A DNA stretch of 12,372 nt from assembly GCA_964493945.1 (NCBI GenBank), contig CAZBQG010000129.1, forward strand, positions 1 to 12,372, read 5' to 3'. The stretch comes from CAZBQG01 sp964493945. GTDB lineage: Bacteria > Pseudomonadota > Alphaproteobacteria > Rhodospirillales > UBA2165. The stretch's first letter is position 1; each line of letters opens with the position of its first letter. Below the pieces are notes generated by a model. That model was not told the origin of the DNA. It worked only from the letters and a program-made list of their open reading frames with translations, and searched no databases. Made by a program: the position numbers and the translations under genes. This document shows positions 1 through 7,211 of this stretch, piece after piece.

Positions 1-1
1 T

Positions 2-376
2 GAGATTCTGCTGGTTTCGGAATCACGCACCATCCGCAGAAAAATTGGAGATGATCTGGGCTCCTTTGGCTTTCGCGTGATCGATGTGTCCAATGCCATG
101 GATGCCCTGACCATGGCCGTCATCATGCAGCCCGACATCATCATCACCACCGAGGTCATGAAAGGGATCAACGGGTTCGATTTGATCCGCGCCCTGATCG
201 CCATGAACGCCACCAAGGATATTCCGGTGGCGCTTTTGACCAGTTACGATGCGGAACATCCAGACATTCTCTCCTTGCCGGATCAGGTTCCGGTCATCCA
301 GATGGACAGGGACATGTCCGATCAACTGGCGCTTACCCTGTCGGCCCTGGAATACCGTTTCCTGGACCGCGATTAA
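2..376 (+). CDS. Degenerate response-regulator receiver-like protein, C-terminal part (5' end outside window)
   Basis: The frame is open from the first bases of the window to TAA at 374-376, so only the last 124 codons are visible. The fragment has the alternating hydrophobic and helical pattern of a CheY-like receiver: a strand EILLVSES, a central PDIIITTEVMKGINGF, a strand IPVALLTSYD and a last strand VPVIQM. The residues used in phosphotransfer are missing. The acidic pair after the first strand is SES, the phospho-acceptor position in PDIIITTEV reads Thr instead of Asp, and the conserved Lys after the last strand is not evident (VIQMDRD). The switch Thr in LLTS remains. It clearly resembles residues 147-260 of the protein starting at 1454, so the two are paralogs. 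By that comparison the missing N-terminus probably carries an HPt-like domain. I infer a protein-interaction or phosphorylation-independent signalling role. Confidence 0.75.
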   Translation, partial: EILLVSESRTIRRKIGDDLGSFGFRVIDVSNAMDALTMAVIMQPDIIITTEVMKGINGFDLIRALIAMNATKDIPVALLTSYDAEHPDILSLPDQVPVIQMDRDMSDQLALTLSALEYRFLDRD

Positions 377-1347
377 GCCAGATCAAACAGTTTAAGCGCG
401 TTAGTGCGGCCCATGCGTATGCGGTCCTCATCGTCCAGTTCCGTATGGTCGAACCAGTTGGTGGCGTCCTGGGTGAACTCAAAGGGGTAATCGACGGAAA
501 ATAAAATGCGTTCCGCCCCCATGACCCGGAGCGCGCAATGGAAGGCGGCATCGTCAAATTGTCCGCTGGTGGTCAGATAAAAATTCTCCCTGAGGTAATC
601 GGCGGGGGGCCTTTTGGTGGGATGGCCACCCGGCGCCTTGCCCATCAGATTATCGATGCGCCAGGTATCATAGGGAATGCGTTCCCCCAAATGTCCCAGG
701 ATGATCTTCAAGCCGGGAAATTCCTCGAACAGGCCTGAACAGATCAGGCGCACCGCATGCAGACCCGTCTGTTGGGCAAAATCCCAGGCAGGGGCGTAAA
801 GCCAGGGATGGCCTTCGTAATCCAGCGCGCGGGACGGGATGGTCGTGCGTGAATGAAGGTAAAAGGGAACTTTCAGGGCCTCCACCACCGCCCAGAAGGG
901 GCGGTAGGCGGGCAGGTCGTAATATATCACCTGATCCGGCGTATCTTTCTGGCTGAAGCCGTTGACCATGGCGCCCTTGAAACCCAAATCCTGGACGCAA
1001 CGCTTCAGCTCAGTTATGGCCGCATCCGGGTCCTGCATGGGCAGGGCGGTGAAGGCGGCAAAGCGGCCGGGCGCCTTGGCCACTTCCCCGGCCAGCAAAT
1101 CATTGGCCTTGCGGGCCGTATGGATAGCCTCTTCTACATCGAGAATTCCCTGTACGGCCGGCGAATTGAGCGACAGAATGGCCATCTTGATCCCGTTTCG
1201 GTCCATTTCGGCCAGGCGCATATTGTGGATATCACAAAGCGCGTCATGTAATTTTTGCCATTCGTCATCGGATCCGGCGATCCCTCGGGAAGCGCCCAGG
1301 GTTTCCTCTATCGCCCAATGTTCTTCCAGCGCTATTTTTCCTTCCAT
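373..1347 (-). CDS. Amidohydrolase-family decarboxylase, gamma-resorcylate / 2,3-dihydroxybenzoate decarboxylase type
   Basis: This 324-aa protein has the length and motif order of the non-oxidative gamma-resorcylate (2,6-dihydroxybenzoate) decarboxylases in the PF04909 amidohydrolase family. Those enzymes remove CO2 reversibly from phenolic acids in the cytoplasm using one divalent metal ion. The visible ligand set is complete: E8 and H10 in the opening MEGKIALEEH, H165 in PFYLHSR, H219 in IILGHLGER as the ligand or acid-base residue, and D286 in LFSVDYPFE. YYDLPAYRPFW and GRTNALKLF near the C-terminus are also typical. The ATG at 1347 has GAGGGG eight bases upstream. The gene sits alone between two plus-strand signalling-like paralogs, and its stop overlaps the stop of the left one. 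Related enzymes act on 2,3-dihydroxybenzoate, salicylate or 5-carboxyvanillate, so the exact substrate is not fixed. Family membership is secure. Confidence 0.9.
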   Translation of the reverse strand: MEGKIALEEHWAIEETLGASRGIAGSDDEWQKLHDALCDIHNMRLAEMDRNGIKMAILSLNSPAVQGILDVEEAIHTARKANDLLAGEVAKAPGRFAAFTALPMQDPDAAITELKRCVQDLGFKGAMVNGFSQKDTPDQVIYYDLPAYRPFWAVVEALKVPFYLHSRTTIPSRALDYEGHPWLYAPAWDFAQQTGLHAVRLICSGLFEEFPGLKIILGHLGERIPYDTWRIDNLMGKAPGGHPTKRPPADYLRENFYLTTSGQFDDAAFHCALRVMGAERILFSVDYPFEFTQDATNWFDHTELDDEDRIRMGRTNALKLFDLA

Positions 1348-1453
1348 ACCATATTCCCCTCTTGAATTCCGGCCCTGAAAACACGAACTTAAGTGAGACT
1401 AGATAAATTCGGGCGCCGTGTGCAAAATGTAAATTAATCCGGTGGAGGAAACC
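1348..1453. promoter_or_regulatory. Divergent intergenic region between decarboxylase and HPt/receiver-like gene
   Basis: This 106-base gap lies between two genes pointing away from each other and must hold both of their promoters unless transcription enters from outside. It contains the ribosome binding sites GAGGGG (minus strand, near 1356-1361) and GGAGGA (plus strand, 1444-1449). It also has a perfect 8-bp palindrome ACTTAAGT at 1387-1394 and an AT-rich TAGATAAAT at 1400-1408 that could be a -10 element. No convincing -35/-10 pair was found, so the role is inferred from position. Confidence 0.45.
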
Positions 1454-2842
1454 ATGGCGGATGACTCAGGTGGCATGTATACCGGTGGCGTGGAGGAAGT
1501 AGCGGCGGAGTTGCGCCAACAATTTCTGGAAGACTTCCTGGAAAATATGCGCGGCGTGGATGTTACCCTTGAAGAGGCCAACAACGGCCGTTGGGCGCCG
1601 GAAAAACTGATCCGCAAGATCCATATGACCACCCTTCCCGTACAGGGGCAGGCGGATAGTCTGGGCGTTCCCCTGCTGGGCATCATTGCTCACCGTCTGG
1701 CCGATTATATGGCCAATGCCAAATCCATGTCGCTCCGCGCCTATGAAGATATCCGGATTTTTGTCGATACGTTGGTGGATATCCTGGAAGGCAATATCCC
1801 CATGGACAGCAACGCGGCCCTGTTGGTCCGCAAACTGCCGGCCAAGATCGGCTTCGATGTGGGCGATGTGGAATCCCGCAATGTGGAAGCCATGCTGGTC
1901 ATGCTGCATGGCACCGCGACCCATTCCGTCGAGCGCGAAATGAACGAATGCGGCTACCGCACCAATACGGTAACCACCACCTTTGAAGCCTTTCCCCTGA
2001 TCGTGCGCACCTTGCCTGATCTGGTCATCATTTCCGCCATGATGGACGAATTGGACGGGCTTAACCTGGCCGCCGCCCTGGTCGCCATGCCGGCGACCCG
2101 CAATATTCCCATCGCCGTGATCACCAGCCTGGATCCGGAAAACGAACATCTCAAGATGCTGCCCGACAAGGTTCCCGTGATCTTCAAGGGACCCAGCTTC
2201 GGCGATGATCTGGCCGAAGCGCTGAGCGCCCTGTTCATTATCTGGTCAGGCCCGCCTCAACGACAGCCACAAAAAGACGGCCATCACCAACAAGAACACT
2301 GCGCCCGAAAAGAACACCGCCTCCATGCCGCCCACAACAAAAAAGGCACCGGCGATGATTGGACCCAAGGCCTGGCCGGTGCGGTTTGTTACCCCATTGG
2401 CGGACATGGCCGCCCCCCGCATATCGGACGAAACCGTGCTCACCAGGATGCTCTGATAGGCGGGGAAGCCGACACCCGACGAAATACCGAACAAAAAAGA
2501 CGACACCGCCAATCCCCATACATTGGGGGCCAGGGGTATGGATCCAATGGCCAGTGCCAGGACGAGAAATGCGCCGGCCACCAGGTGTGCTTCACCGAAA
2601 CGCCGGGCCAGGCGCCCCACCTGCGAGGCGATTACGGCGCCCGATACCACCCGGACGGAGAGGATGAGACCGATCAGCGTTGGCGAGGCGGCGAAACTGT
2701 CGACCATGAAGAGCGGGAAGAAGGTAACGAAAACGCCTTGATTGATGGTCATCAGGGATGGCGCCACGCTGAGCAGGGTCATCACCCGAAAGCGCGTCAA
2801 AGAGCGCCACACATCGCGCCCATAGGCCTTAAGGTTGGATGA
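1454..2842 (+). CDS. HPt-like plus receiver-like protein, both degenerate; reading frame overruns antisense into the MFS gene
   Basis: The ATG at 1454 follows GGAGGA with four bases between; a GTG at 1442 is also in frame but overlaps that site. Residues about 15-130 form a helical domain. Its segment LPVQGQADSLGVPLL aligns with the HPt signature H-x-L-K-G-x-A-x-x-x-G, with L61 at the phospho-histidine position and Q64 at the Lys position. H57 lies one helical turn earlier. Residues about 147-262 are a CheY-like receiver: PDLVIISAMMDELDG has Ser (S194) where the phospho-Asp belongs, and the first strand lacks the acidic pair (MLVMLHGT). The switch Thr (AVITS) and a Lys (VIFKGP) remain. The left-edge protein is a paralog that ends about nine residues after the matching point. 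Here there is no stop, and 198 further codons run antisense through the MFS gene to TGA at 2840-2842. That tail is rich in His, Gln, Gly and Arg, as expected of a membrane-protein antisense frame. The true gene probably ended near 2246-2265. The domains are fairly sure; the 3' end is not. Confidence 0.65.
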   Translation: MADDSGGMYTGGVEEVAAELRQQFLEDFLENMRGVDVTLEEANNGRWAPEKLIRKIHMTTLPVQGQADSLGVPLLGIIAHRLADYMANAKSMSLRAYEDIRIFVDTLVDILEGNIPMDSNAALLVRKLPAKIGFDVGDVESRNVEAMLVMLHGTATHSVEREMNECGYRTNTVTTTFEAFPLIVRTLPDLVIISAMMDELDGLNLAAALVAMPATRNIPIAVITSLDPENEHLKMLPDKVPVIFKGPSFGDDLAEALSALFIIWSGPPQRQPQKDGHHQQEHCARKEHRLHAAHNKKGTGDDWTQGLAGAVCYPIGGHGRPPHIGRNRAHQDALIGGEADTRRNTEQKRRHRQSPYIGGQGYGSNGQCQDEKCAGHQVCFTETPGQAPHLRGDYGARYHPDGEDETDQRWRGGETVDHEEREEGNENALIDGHQGWRHAEQGHHPKARQRAPHIAPIGLKVG

Positions 2843-3427
2843 GGTGCTGGAGCCGCCACCGCCTTCCAGTGCGGCAAGGGCCAGAAGGCCAACGGGAACG
2901 GCGATGGCGTAAAGCAAAAACGGATATTGCCATCCCAATAAGGTAAGACCGCCGCCCATCAGGGGGAAAAGCCCATTGGCGCTTTGTCCGCCGGCGATGC
3001 GGTAACCCAGCGCCGTGGTCCGGTCGCCGCCTTTGAAGTAGTCGCCAATCAGGACCAAAGACAGGGCCGACAGAGACCCCGAGCCCAATCCCGCCAGAAA
3101 GCGGAGCGCCAGCAGGGTTTCGAAATCAGTGGCTAACCCGCCCAGCGATCCGGCGATGCCATAGAGAAACAACAAGGGCACGATGACCACCCGCTTGCCA
3201 TAGCGGTCGGCCAGCGCGCCGGTGACGGGGATGATGAAAATGCCGGGCAGGCTGAAGACGGTGATCAGCAGCCCCACCTTCTCCACCGGGATGGAAAGGG
3301 CCTGTTGGATGCTGGGCAGGGCCGGCGCAATGGCCGACGAACCCATCATGGACATCATGGCCACGACGCAGATAATTTGAAGGCGGGGATCGAGATAAAG
3401 CCGCTTTGTCGGCTCGTCTTCGGCCAT
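2246..3427 (-). CDS. MFS transporter (12-helix type)
   Basis: This 393-aa, very hydrophobic protein fits the usual length and layout of a 12-helix major facilitator superfamily permease in the inner membrane. The loop after the second helix carries the family motif A as GALADRYGKR (residues 70-79). A duplicated six-helix arrangement follows around a short hydrophilic central linker near residues 190-205 containing a Gly/Ser run. The ATG at 3427 lies one base after the stop of the upstream MFS gene, and the GGAGA at the end of that gene serves as ribosome binding site, so the two are translationally coupled. The 3' end converges with the plus-strand HPt/receiver-like gene, whose frame continues antisense through this one. 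The relatives that come to mind are drug/metabolite efflux and organic-acid permeases. Direction of transport and substrate cannot be told from sequence. Confidence 0.88.
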   Translation of the reverse strand: MAEDEPTKRLYLDPRLQIICVVAMMSMMGSSAIAPALPSIQQALSIPVEKVGLLITVFSLPGIFIIPVTGALADRYGKRVVIVPLLFLYGIAGSLGGLATDFETLLALRFLAGLGSGSLSALSLVLIGDYFKGGDRTTALGYRIAGGQSANGLFPLMGGGLTLLGWQYPFLLYAIAVPVGLLALAALEGGGGSSTSSNLKAYGRDVWRSLTRFRVMTLLSVAPSLMTINQGVFVTFFPLFMVDSFAASPTLIGLILSVRVVSGAVIASQVGRLARRFGEAHLVAGAFLVLALAIGSIPLAPNVWGLAVSSFLFGISSGVGFPAYQSILVSTVSSDMRGAAMSANGVTNRTGQALGPIIAGAFFVVGGMEAVFFSGAVFLLVMAVFLWLSLRRA

Positions 3428-3428
3428 T

Positions 3429-4862
3429 TTAGCCGTCTCCGGTCATCCGCCGATGCCCGTGGACCAACAAGGGAATTGCCACGAGCAGGCCGATCATCGG
3501 GAAAGCCGTGCCCACCAGATAGACCCATTCCATGGCCGGCGCCAGAATTTCGGGCGCCGCGTCATTGGTCAACCCGGCAACCGCCGCCACCAGCCCGCCT
3601 AGCGCCGCGCCGAAGGAATAGCCCAAGGTGCGAATCGCGGCCACCGAGGATCCGGTGCCCGCCCGTTCCGCAGGCGGCGCGGCGGCGATTGCCCTCTGGA
3701 TCACCGGATTGTTGATGAACCCCATGCCGACGCCGACCAGCCCGAGGAGACAGGCGATGGCGACGACCGGTCCGGTGGCGACGATAAAGGCAATCCCCAT
3801 CAGGCCGCTCATCATGATCACCAGCCCGCCAGCGATGGCAGATGATTCCAGCCGTCCGGTCCAGGACGCCACGAGGACGGCGACGGTCGACCAGGTTATG
3901 GAATAGATGGCGTAAATCAAGGAGGCAACAAGGGGCGTGACACCGTGCAGTACCTGCAGATAGAGAGTGACGAACAGATTGCTCCCGACCATGGTCATGG
4001 AGCCCAGCATGATGATCCAGAACGCAGCGCCCAGTTCCGAATTGAGGACCAAGACCTTTCTGGGGAACAGGCTATGCTCGGCCCGGGCATCGCGGCGAAA
4101 GGCGATGGCCGCGCCCGCGACCGAGCCAATGACCAGGAGGAGGCGGATCAAATTGTCATCGATCTGCGAGGTCAGGCTCAGCCCGAGCACCGAGCCGCCT
4201 AACAGGGCGAGCCGGGTCACCGGAAAATCGGCCAAGCCCCCCTTGCTCTCGCTGGCCGGGACATAGCACCAGGCGAGGAGGGTGAAAACTACACCGAACC
4301 CGGCCAGGGTCCAAAAGGCGCCACGCCAATTGCCGAACTCGGCGAAAAATCCACCGAAGGCCGGACCCATGAGGGTGGCCACACCCCAGGCCGTGGAGAT
4401 CAGGCCCAAGGCCCGTCCTCGCAGATTTTCCGGAAACATCTGGGCGATCAGGGCATAGGCCTGTGAATTGATCGCGCCGCCGCCCACCCCCTGAACCAGG
4501 CGCCAGAAGACGACCAGCTCCATATTGGGCGCCAGTCCCGCGCCGACCAGCCCGGCGACAAAAAGGATGCCGCCGCCTACATAGGTCAGGCGATGGCCGA
4601 AGGCCTGGCGCATCGGTCCCGTTCCCGCCGCGCCGACCATGGAGCCGACGGAAAAGAGCGCGAAGGTCCAGGCGTAATAGCGCAATCCCCCGATATCGGA
4701 GGCGATGGTCGGCATGATAGCGATGACCACGAAATTGGACGTGCCGAACAGGATGGTTCCCATATTGAGAACCAGCGCGTAGATGCCCAGCCGCCCCTTG
4801 AACACATCGGACCAGCGCCCAGTATCCGGGGAGGGGGCGGGAGTGGATTGAGTTTCGGCCAA
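3429..4862 (-). CDS. MFS transporter (EmrB/QacA-like, probable TTG start)
   Basis: This membrane permease has about 477 residues. A hydrophilic N-terminus of roughly 25 residues rich in Pro, Ser and Thr precedes the first helix (GIYALVLNMGTILFG). RLVQGVGGGA (121-130) and WGVATLMGPAFGGFF (159-173) followed by NWRGAFW resemble the helix 4-5 signature of proton-linked drug antiporters of the DHA2/EmrB kind. The frame is open upstream to an ATG at 5018, but that start would overlap the divergent MmgE/PrpD gene by more than 80 bases. The TTG at 4862, with GAGG eight bases upstream and followed by Ala-Glu-Thr-Gln, is preferred. It is the first gene of a two-gene minus-strand operon with the MFS gene at 2246-3427 (gap of one base). 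Two different MFS permeases in one unit suggest uptake plus efflux, or two related substrates, near the catabolic enzymes. Confidence 0.85.
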   Translation of the reverse strand: MAETQSTPAPSPDTGRWSDVFKGRLGIYALVLNMGTILFGTSNFVVIAIMPTIASDIGGLRYYAWTFALFSVGSMVGAAGTGPMRQAFGHRLTYVGGGILFVAGLVGAGLAPNMELVVFWRLVQGVGGGAINSQAYALIAQMFPENLRGRALGLISTAWGVATLMGPAFGGFFAEFGNWRGAFWTLAGFGVVFTLLAWCYVPASESKGGLADFPVTRLALLGGSVLGLSLTSQIDDNLIRLLLVIGSVAGAAIAFRRDARAEHSLFPRKVLVLNSELGAAFWIIMLGSMTMVGSNLFVTLYLQVLHGVTPLVASLIYAIYSITWSTVAVLVASWTGRLESSAIAGGLVIMMSGLMGIAFIVATGPVVAIACLLGLVGVGMGFINNPVIQRAIAAAPPAERAGTGSSVAAIRTLGYSFGAALGGLVAAVAGLTNDAAPEILAPAMEWVYLVGTAFPMIGLLVAIPLLVHGHRRMTGDG

Positions 4863-4935
4863 GTCGGGTGCCTCGTTGCGGCGAGGGTAGTTATTGGAGC
4901 ATGTTATGGGGATTAGCGCAAAGCGGGAGGGCCAG

Positions 4936-6228
4936 ATGGATGACATAACCCGGGCGATTGCCGGTTTCGCGGCGGGGGTCGAACCGGGCAACATAAGCCC
5001 CGCCGCCAGGCAGGCCATGGTGGATCATATTGTCGATGCCTATGGCTGCGCCCTGGCGGGGATTGATGAGGAACCATCCCGCATCGCCCGTGCCATGGCG
5101 CCCGAGGCCCACCCCGGCGCTTCCATCATCGGTATGGCAAATCCCGCTCCCCCGGCCCAGGCTGCCTTTGCCAACGGGGTCATGATCCGCTGCCTGGATT
5201 TCAATGATACTTTCAACAGCCGCACGGGCGGGCACCCCACCGACATGCTGGCCGGTATCATGGTCACGGCGGAAATGGCGGGCCTGCCCGGCAGCGCCGT
5301 CATCGACGGGCTGTTCGCCGCCTACGAAGTGTTCGGCGCCCTGGCTGATGCCATGCCGCTGCGTGGTCTGGGCGTCGATCAGGGGGCTTTCATTTCCGTG
5401 GCGGCGGCGGCCGGTATCGCCGCCTGTCTGGGCCTGGATGAGGTGCGGGCAGGCCAGGCGATTTCCCTGGCCATTACTTCCGCCGTGCCCTTGCGCGTCG
5501 CCCACGCTGGTGATCTGTCCCCCTGGAAAGGATGCGCCATACCCCATGCGGTGATGAACGCAGTCCTGGTCAGCGACATGGCGGCAAGGGGCATGACCGG
5601 CCCGGGCCAGCCTTTTCGGGGCATCGACGGTTTTTTGGAACTGGTTGGCGTTGATCTGGAGCTTGGTGAAATCGGGTGTTTGGTTGAAGGGCGGAGCGTG
5701 GTGGAGCGGACGGGGCTTAAATTCCGCCCGGTGGAATGGTGCGCCCAGGCGCCGGTGGAATTATTTGTCCGCCTGGCGGCCGAAGGGCTGAAGCCCGGTG
5801 GCATCGCCGCTATTGACATCGAGGGCTGTGGCTTCATGGTCAACGAGATCGGCGGCGGGCGGGGGGACGGCGCCGCCAAATGGGACCCCCAAACCCGCGA
5901 GACGGCGGATCACAGCCTGGCCTATCTGATCGCCGTGGCCATCACTGACGGCGAAGTCACGCTGGACAGTTTCCACCCCGAACGGTTCTCCGATCCCGCC
6001 CTGCGCCCGCTCATGCAAAAGATCAGCGTTTCCGAGGACCCTGAGAGCAGCGCGATATTCCCGGCCCGCCAGCCAGTGCGCATCACCATAACCCTGAAAG
6101 ACGGACAAGTTCTGGAGGAGGGATGCGAATTCGCGGCGGGGCATCCCATGAACACGGCGGGGCCGGAAGCCATCGACGCCAAATTCAAAAACTGGCGGGC
6201 GGATGTTTGGGCCACCGGCGGTGTCTGA
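4936..6228 (+). CDS. MmgE/PrpD family protein
   Basis: This 430-aa protein belongs to the MmgE/PrpD family (PF03972), which includes 2-methylcitrate dehydratase and cis-aconitate decarboxylase and acts on short di- and tricarboxylic acids in the cytoplasm. Visible family features are CLDFNDTF (residues 86-93), GGHPTD (98-103, with H100), the central SPWKGCAIPHAVMNAV (195-210, with K198) and TRETADHSLAYLIAVAI (320-336, with H326). The ATG at 4936 has GGGAGGG five bases upstream and gives the usual opening DDITRAIAGF. The upstream ATG at 4906 with a weaker GGAG is possible and would add ten residues. It is divergent from the two-MFS operon and converges with the DMT permease, with 26 bases between stops. 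No other methylcitrate-cycle gene is present, so prpD is not claimed. The family has many members of unknown substrate. Confidence 0.9.
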   Translation: MDDITRAIAGFAAGVEPGNISPAARQAMVDHIVDAYGCALAGIDEEPSRIARAMAPEAHPGASIIGMANPAPPAQAAFANGVMIRCLDFNDTFNSRTGGHPTDMLAGIMVTAEMAGLPGSAVIDGLFAAYEVFGALADAMPLRGLGVDQGAFISVAAAAGIAACLGLDEVRAGQAISLAITSAVPLRVAHAGDLSPWKGCAIPHAVMNAVLVSDMAARGMTGPGQPFRGIDGFLELVGVDLELGEIGCLVEGRSVVERTGLKFRPVEWCAQAPVELFVRLAAEGLKPGGIAAIDIEGCGFMVNEIGGGRGDGAAKWDPQTRETADHSLAYLIAVAITDGEVTLDSFHPERFSDPALRPLMQKISVSEDPESSAIFPARQPVRITITLKDGQVLEEGCEFAAGHPMNTAGPEAIDAKFKNWRADVWATGGV

Positions 6229-6254
6229 ATTATTGTCAATCCTTCGCGTCTGGA

Positions 6255-7196
6255 TCAATTGCCGGACCTGGAGGTGCTTAACGCTGCCTTGCGCGCCTCT
6301 TTTTGTTCCGTGCGCAGTAGGTAAATGGAGCTGAGGATGATGGTCGCGGCGCCGGCCCGGCTCCAGGCCGGGGGCAGCTCGGCGAAGATAATCACGCCGA
6401 GCGTGAAGGCATAAAGGATGCGCAGATAATCAAAGGGCAAAACAAAACTGGTCTCGCCCGTCGCCAGCCCGTGGGTGAACAGGGATTGCCCGGCGATGCC
6501 CAAGGTGCCGGTGATGGCCAGCAGGCCAAATTCCAGCAGGGTAGGCGTCTCCCAGAAAATGATTGCGGGGATGGAGGATAAGGTGGTGGTGACCAAGGCG
6601 AAATAAAACATGATCACCATGGTCGGTTCCGTTCGGGCCAGAAATTTGATGCAGAGCGCCACCAATGTGGCGAACACGGCGCCCGACAAGGCAACCAGGG
6701 TCCAGGGATCGAAGCCCCCGCCAAATGGCCGGGTGATCATAACGATGCCGCAAAAGCCCAGAACCGTCACCACCAGGCGCTTGGGTCGGGGCCTTTCGGC
6801 CAGAAAGACCGTCGCGATGATGAGCATGATCAGGGGTCTGGAAAATTGGATGGTGATGGTATCGGCGATGGTCAAATGGACGAGGGCGAAAAAAAGCGCC
6901 AGATTGCCCCCCAGCCCGACGCAGCCCCTGGTCAGATGCAACGGCAGGCGGCTGGTCTTGAGTACGCGGAACCCCATGCGCCAGATCACCGGCATCAGCA
7001 CCAAAAAACCCGCCAGGAAGCGCACAAAAACGATCACGGGGACCGGCAGACTGTCTCCCAGATGCTTAACCAGCCCCGCCATGAGAACCAAAAGAAACGC
7101 CCCCATGGCGACGTAAAAGGCGCCCCTTATATTGGCCGGGACGACTGCCCAGCCACTTGTGGGCGGGGGCGGGGCATCATCAGTCGCTGGGGTCAC
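6255..7196 (-). CDS. EamA/DMT superfamily permease
   Basis: This 313-aa protein has about ten hydrophobic segments arranged as two EamA repeats (about residues 25-155 and 165-300), the layout of drug/metabolite transporters of the 10-TMS type. It sits in the cytoplasmic membrane and probably exports or imports a small polar metabolite. A Pro-rich N-terminal tail of about 20 residues precedes the first helix, and the C-terminus is short and basic. The start is GTG at 7196 with AGGA seven to eight bases upstream. It follows the FAH-family gene by 15 bases on the same strand, so the two are probably one operon, with the permease carrying a substrate or product of the hydrolase. Family members range over amino acids, nucleotides and S-adenosylmethionine, so no substrate is assigned. 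Confidence 0.88.
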   Translation of the reverse strand: MTPATDDAPPPPTSGWAVVPANIRGAFYVAMGAFLLVLMAGLVKHLGDSLPVPVIVFVRFLAGFLVLMPVIWRMGFRVLKTSRLPLHLTRGCVGLGGNLALFFALVHLTIADTITIQFSRPLIMLIIATVFLAERPRPKRLVVTVLGFCGIVMITRPFGGGFDPWTLVALSGAVFATLVALCIKFLARTEPTMVIMFYFALVTTTLSSIPAIIFWETPTLLEFGLLAITGTLGIAGQSLFTHGLATGETSFVLPFDYLRILYAFTLGVIIFAELPPAWSRAGAATIILSSIYLLRTEQKEARKAALSTSRSGN

Positions 7197-7211
7197 GCAG
7201 ATTTCCTAAAC

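Noticed and set aside
1466..2149. Minus-strand open frame opposite the HPt/receiver-like gene
   Set aside because: It is His/Gly/Gln-rich shadow sequence with no ribosome binding site, while the plus frame has recognisable domains.
2246..2842. The 198-residue tail of the HPt/receiver-like frame as a third functional domain
   Set aside because: Its His/Gln/Gly/Arg-rich composition is what the antisense frame of leucine- and alanine-rich membrane helices produces, and it shows no motif.
4863..5018. N-terminal extension of the second MFS gene to an ATG at 5018
   Set aside because: It would overlap the divergent MmgE/PrpD gene, adds 52 residues not typical of a transporter start, and the TTG at 4862 has a well-placed GAGG.
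4936..6228. Assignment as PrpD of a methylcitrate cycle
   Set aside because: No prpB, prpC or acnD-like gene is nearby and the family is broad, so only the family name is given.
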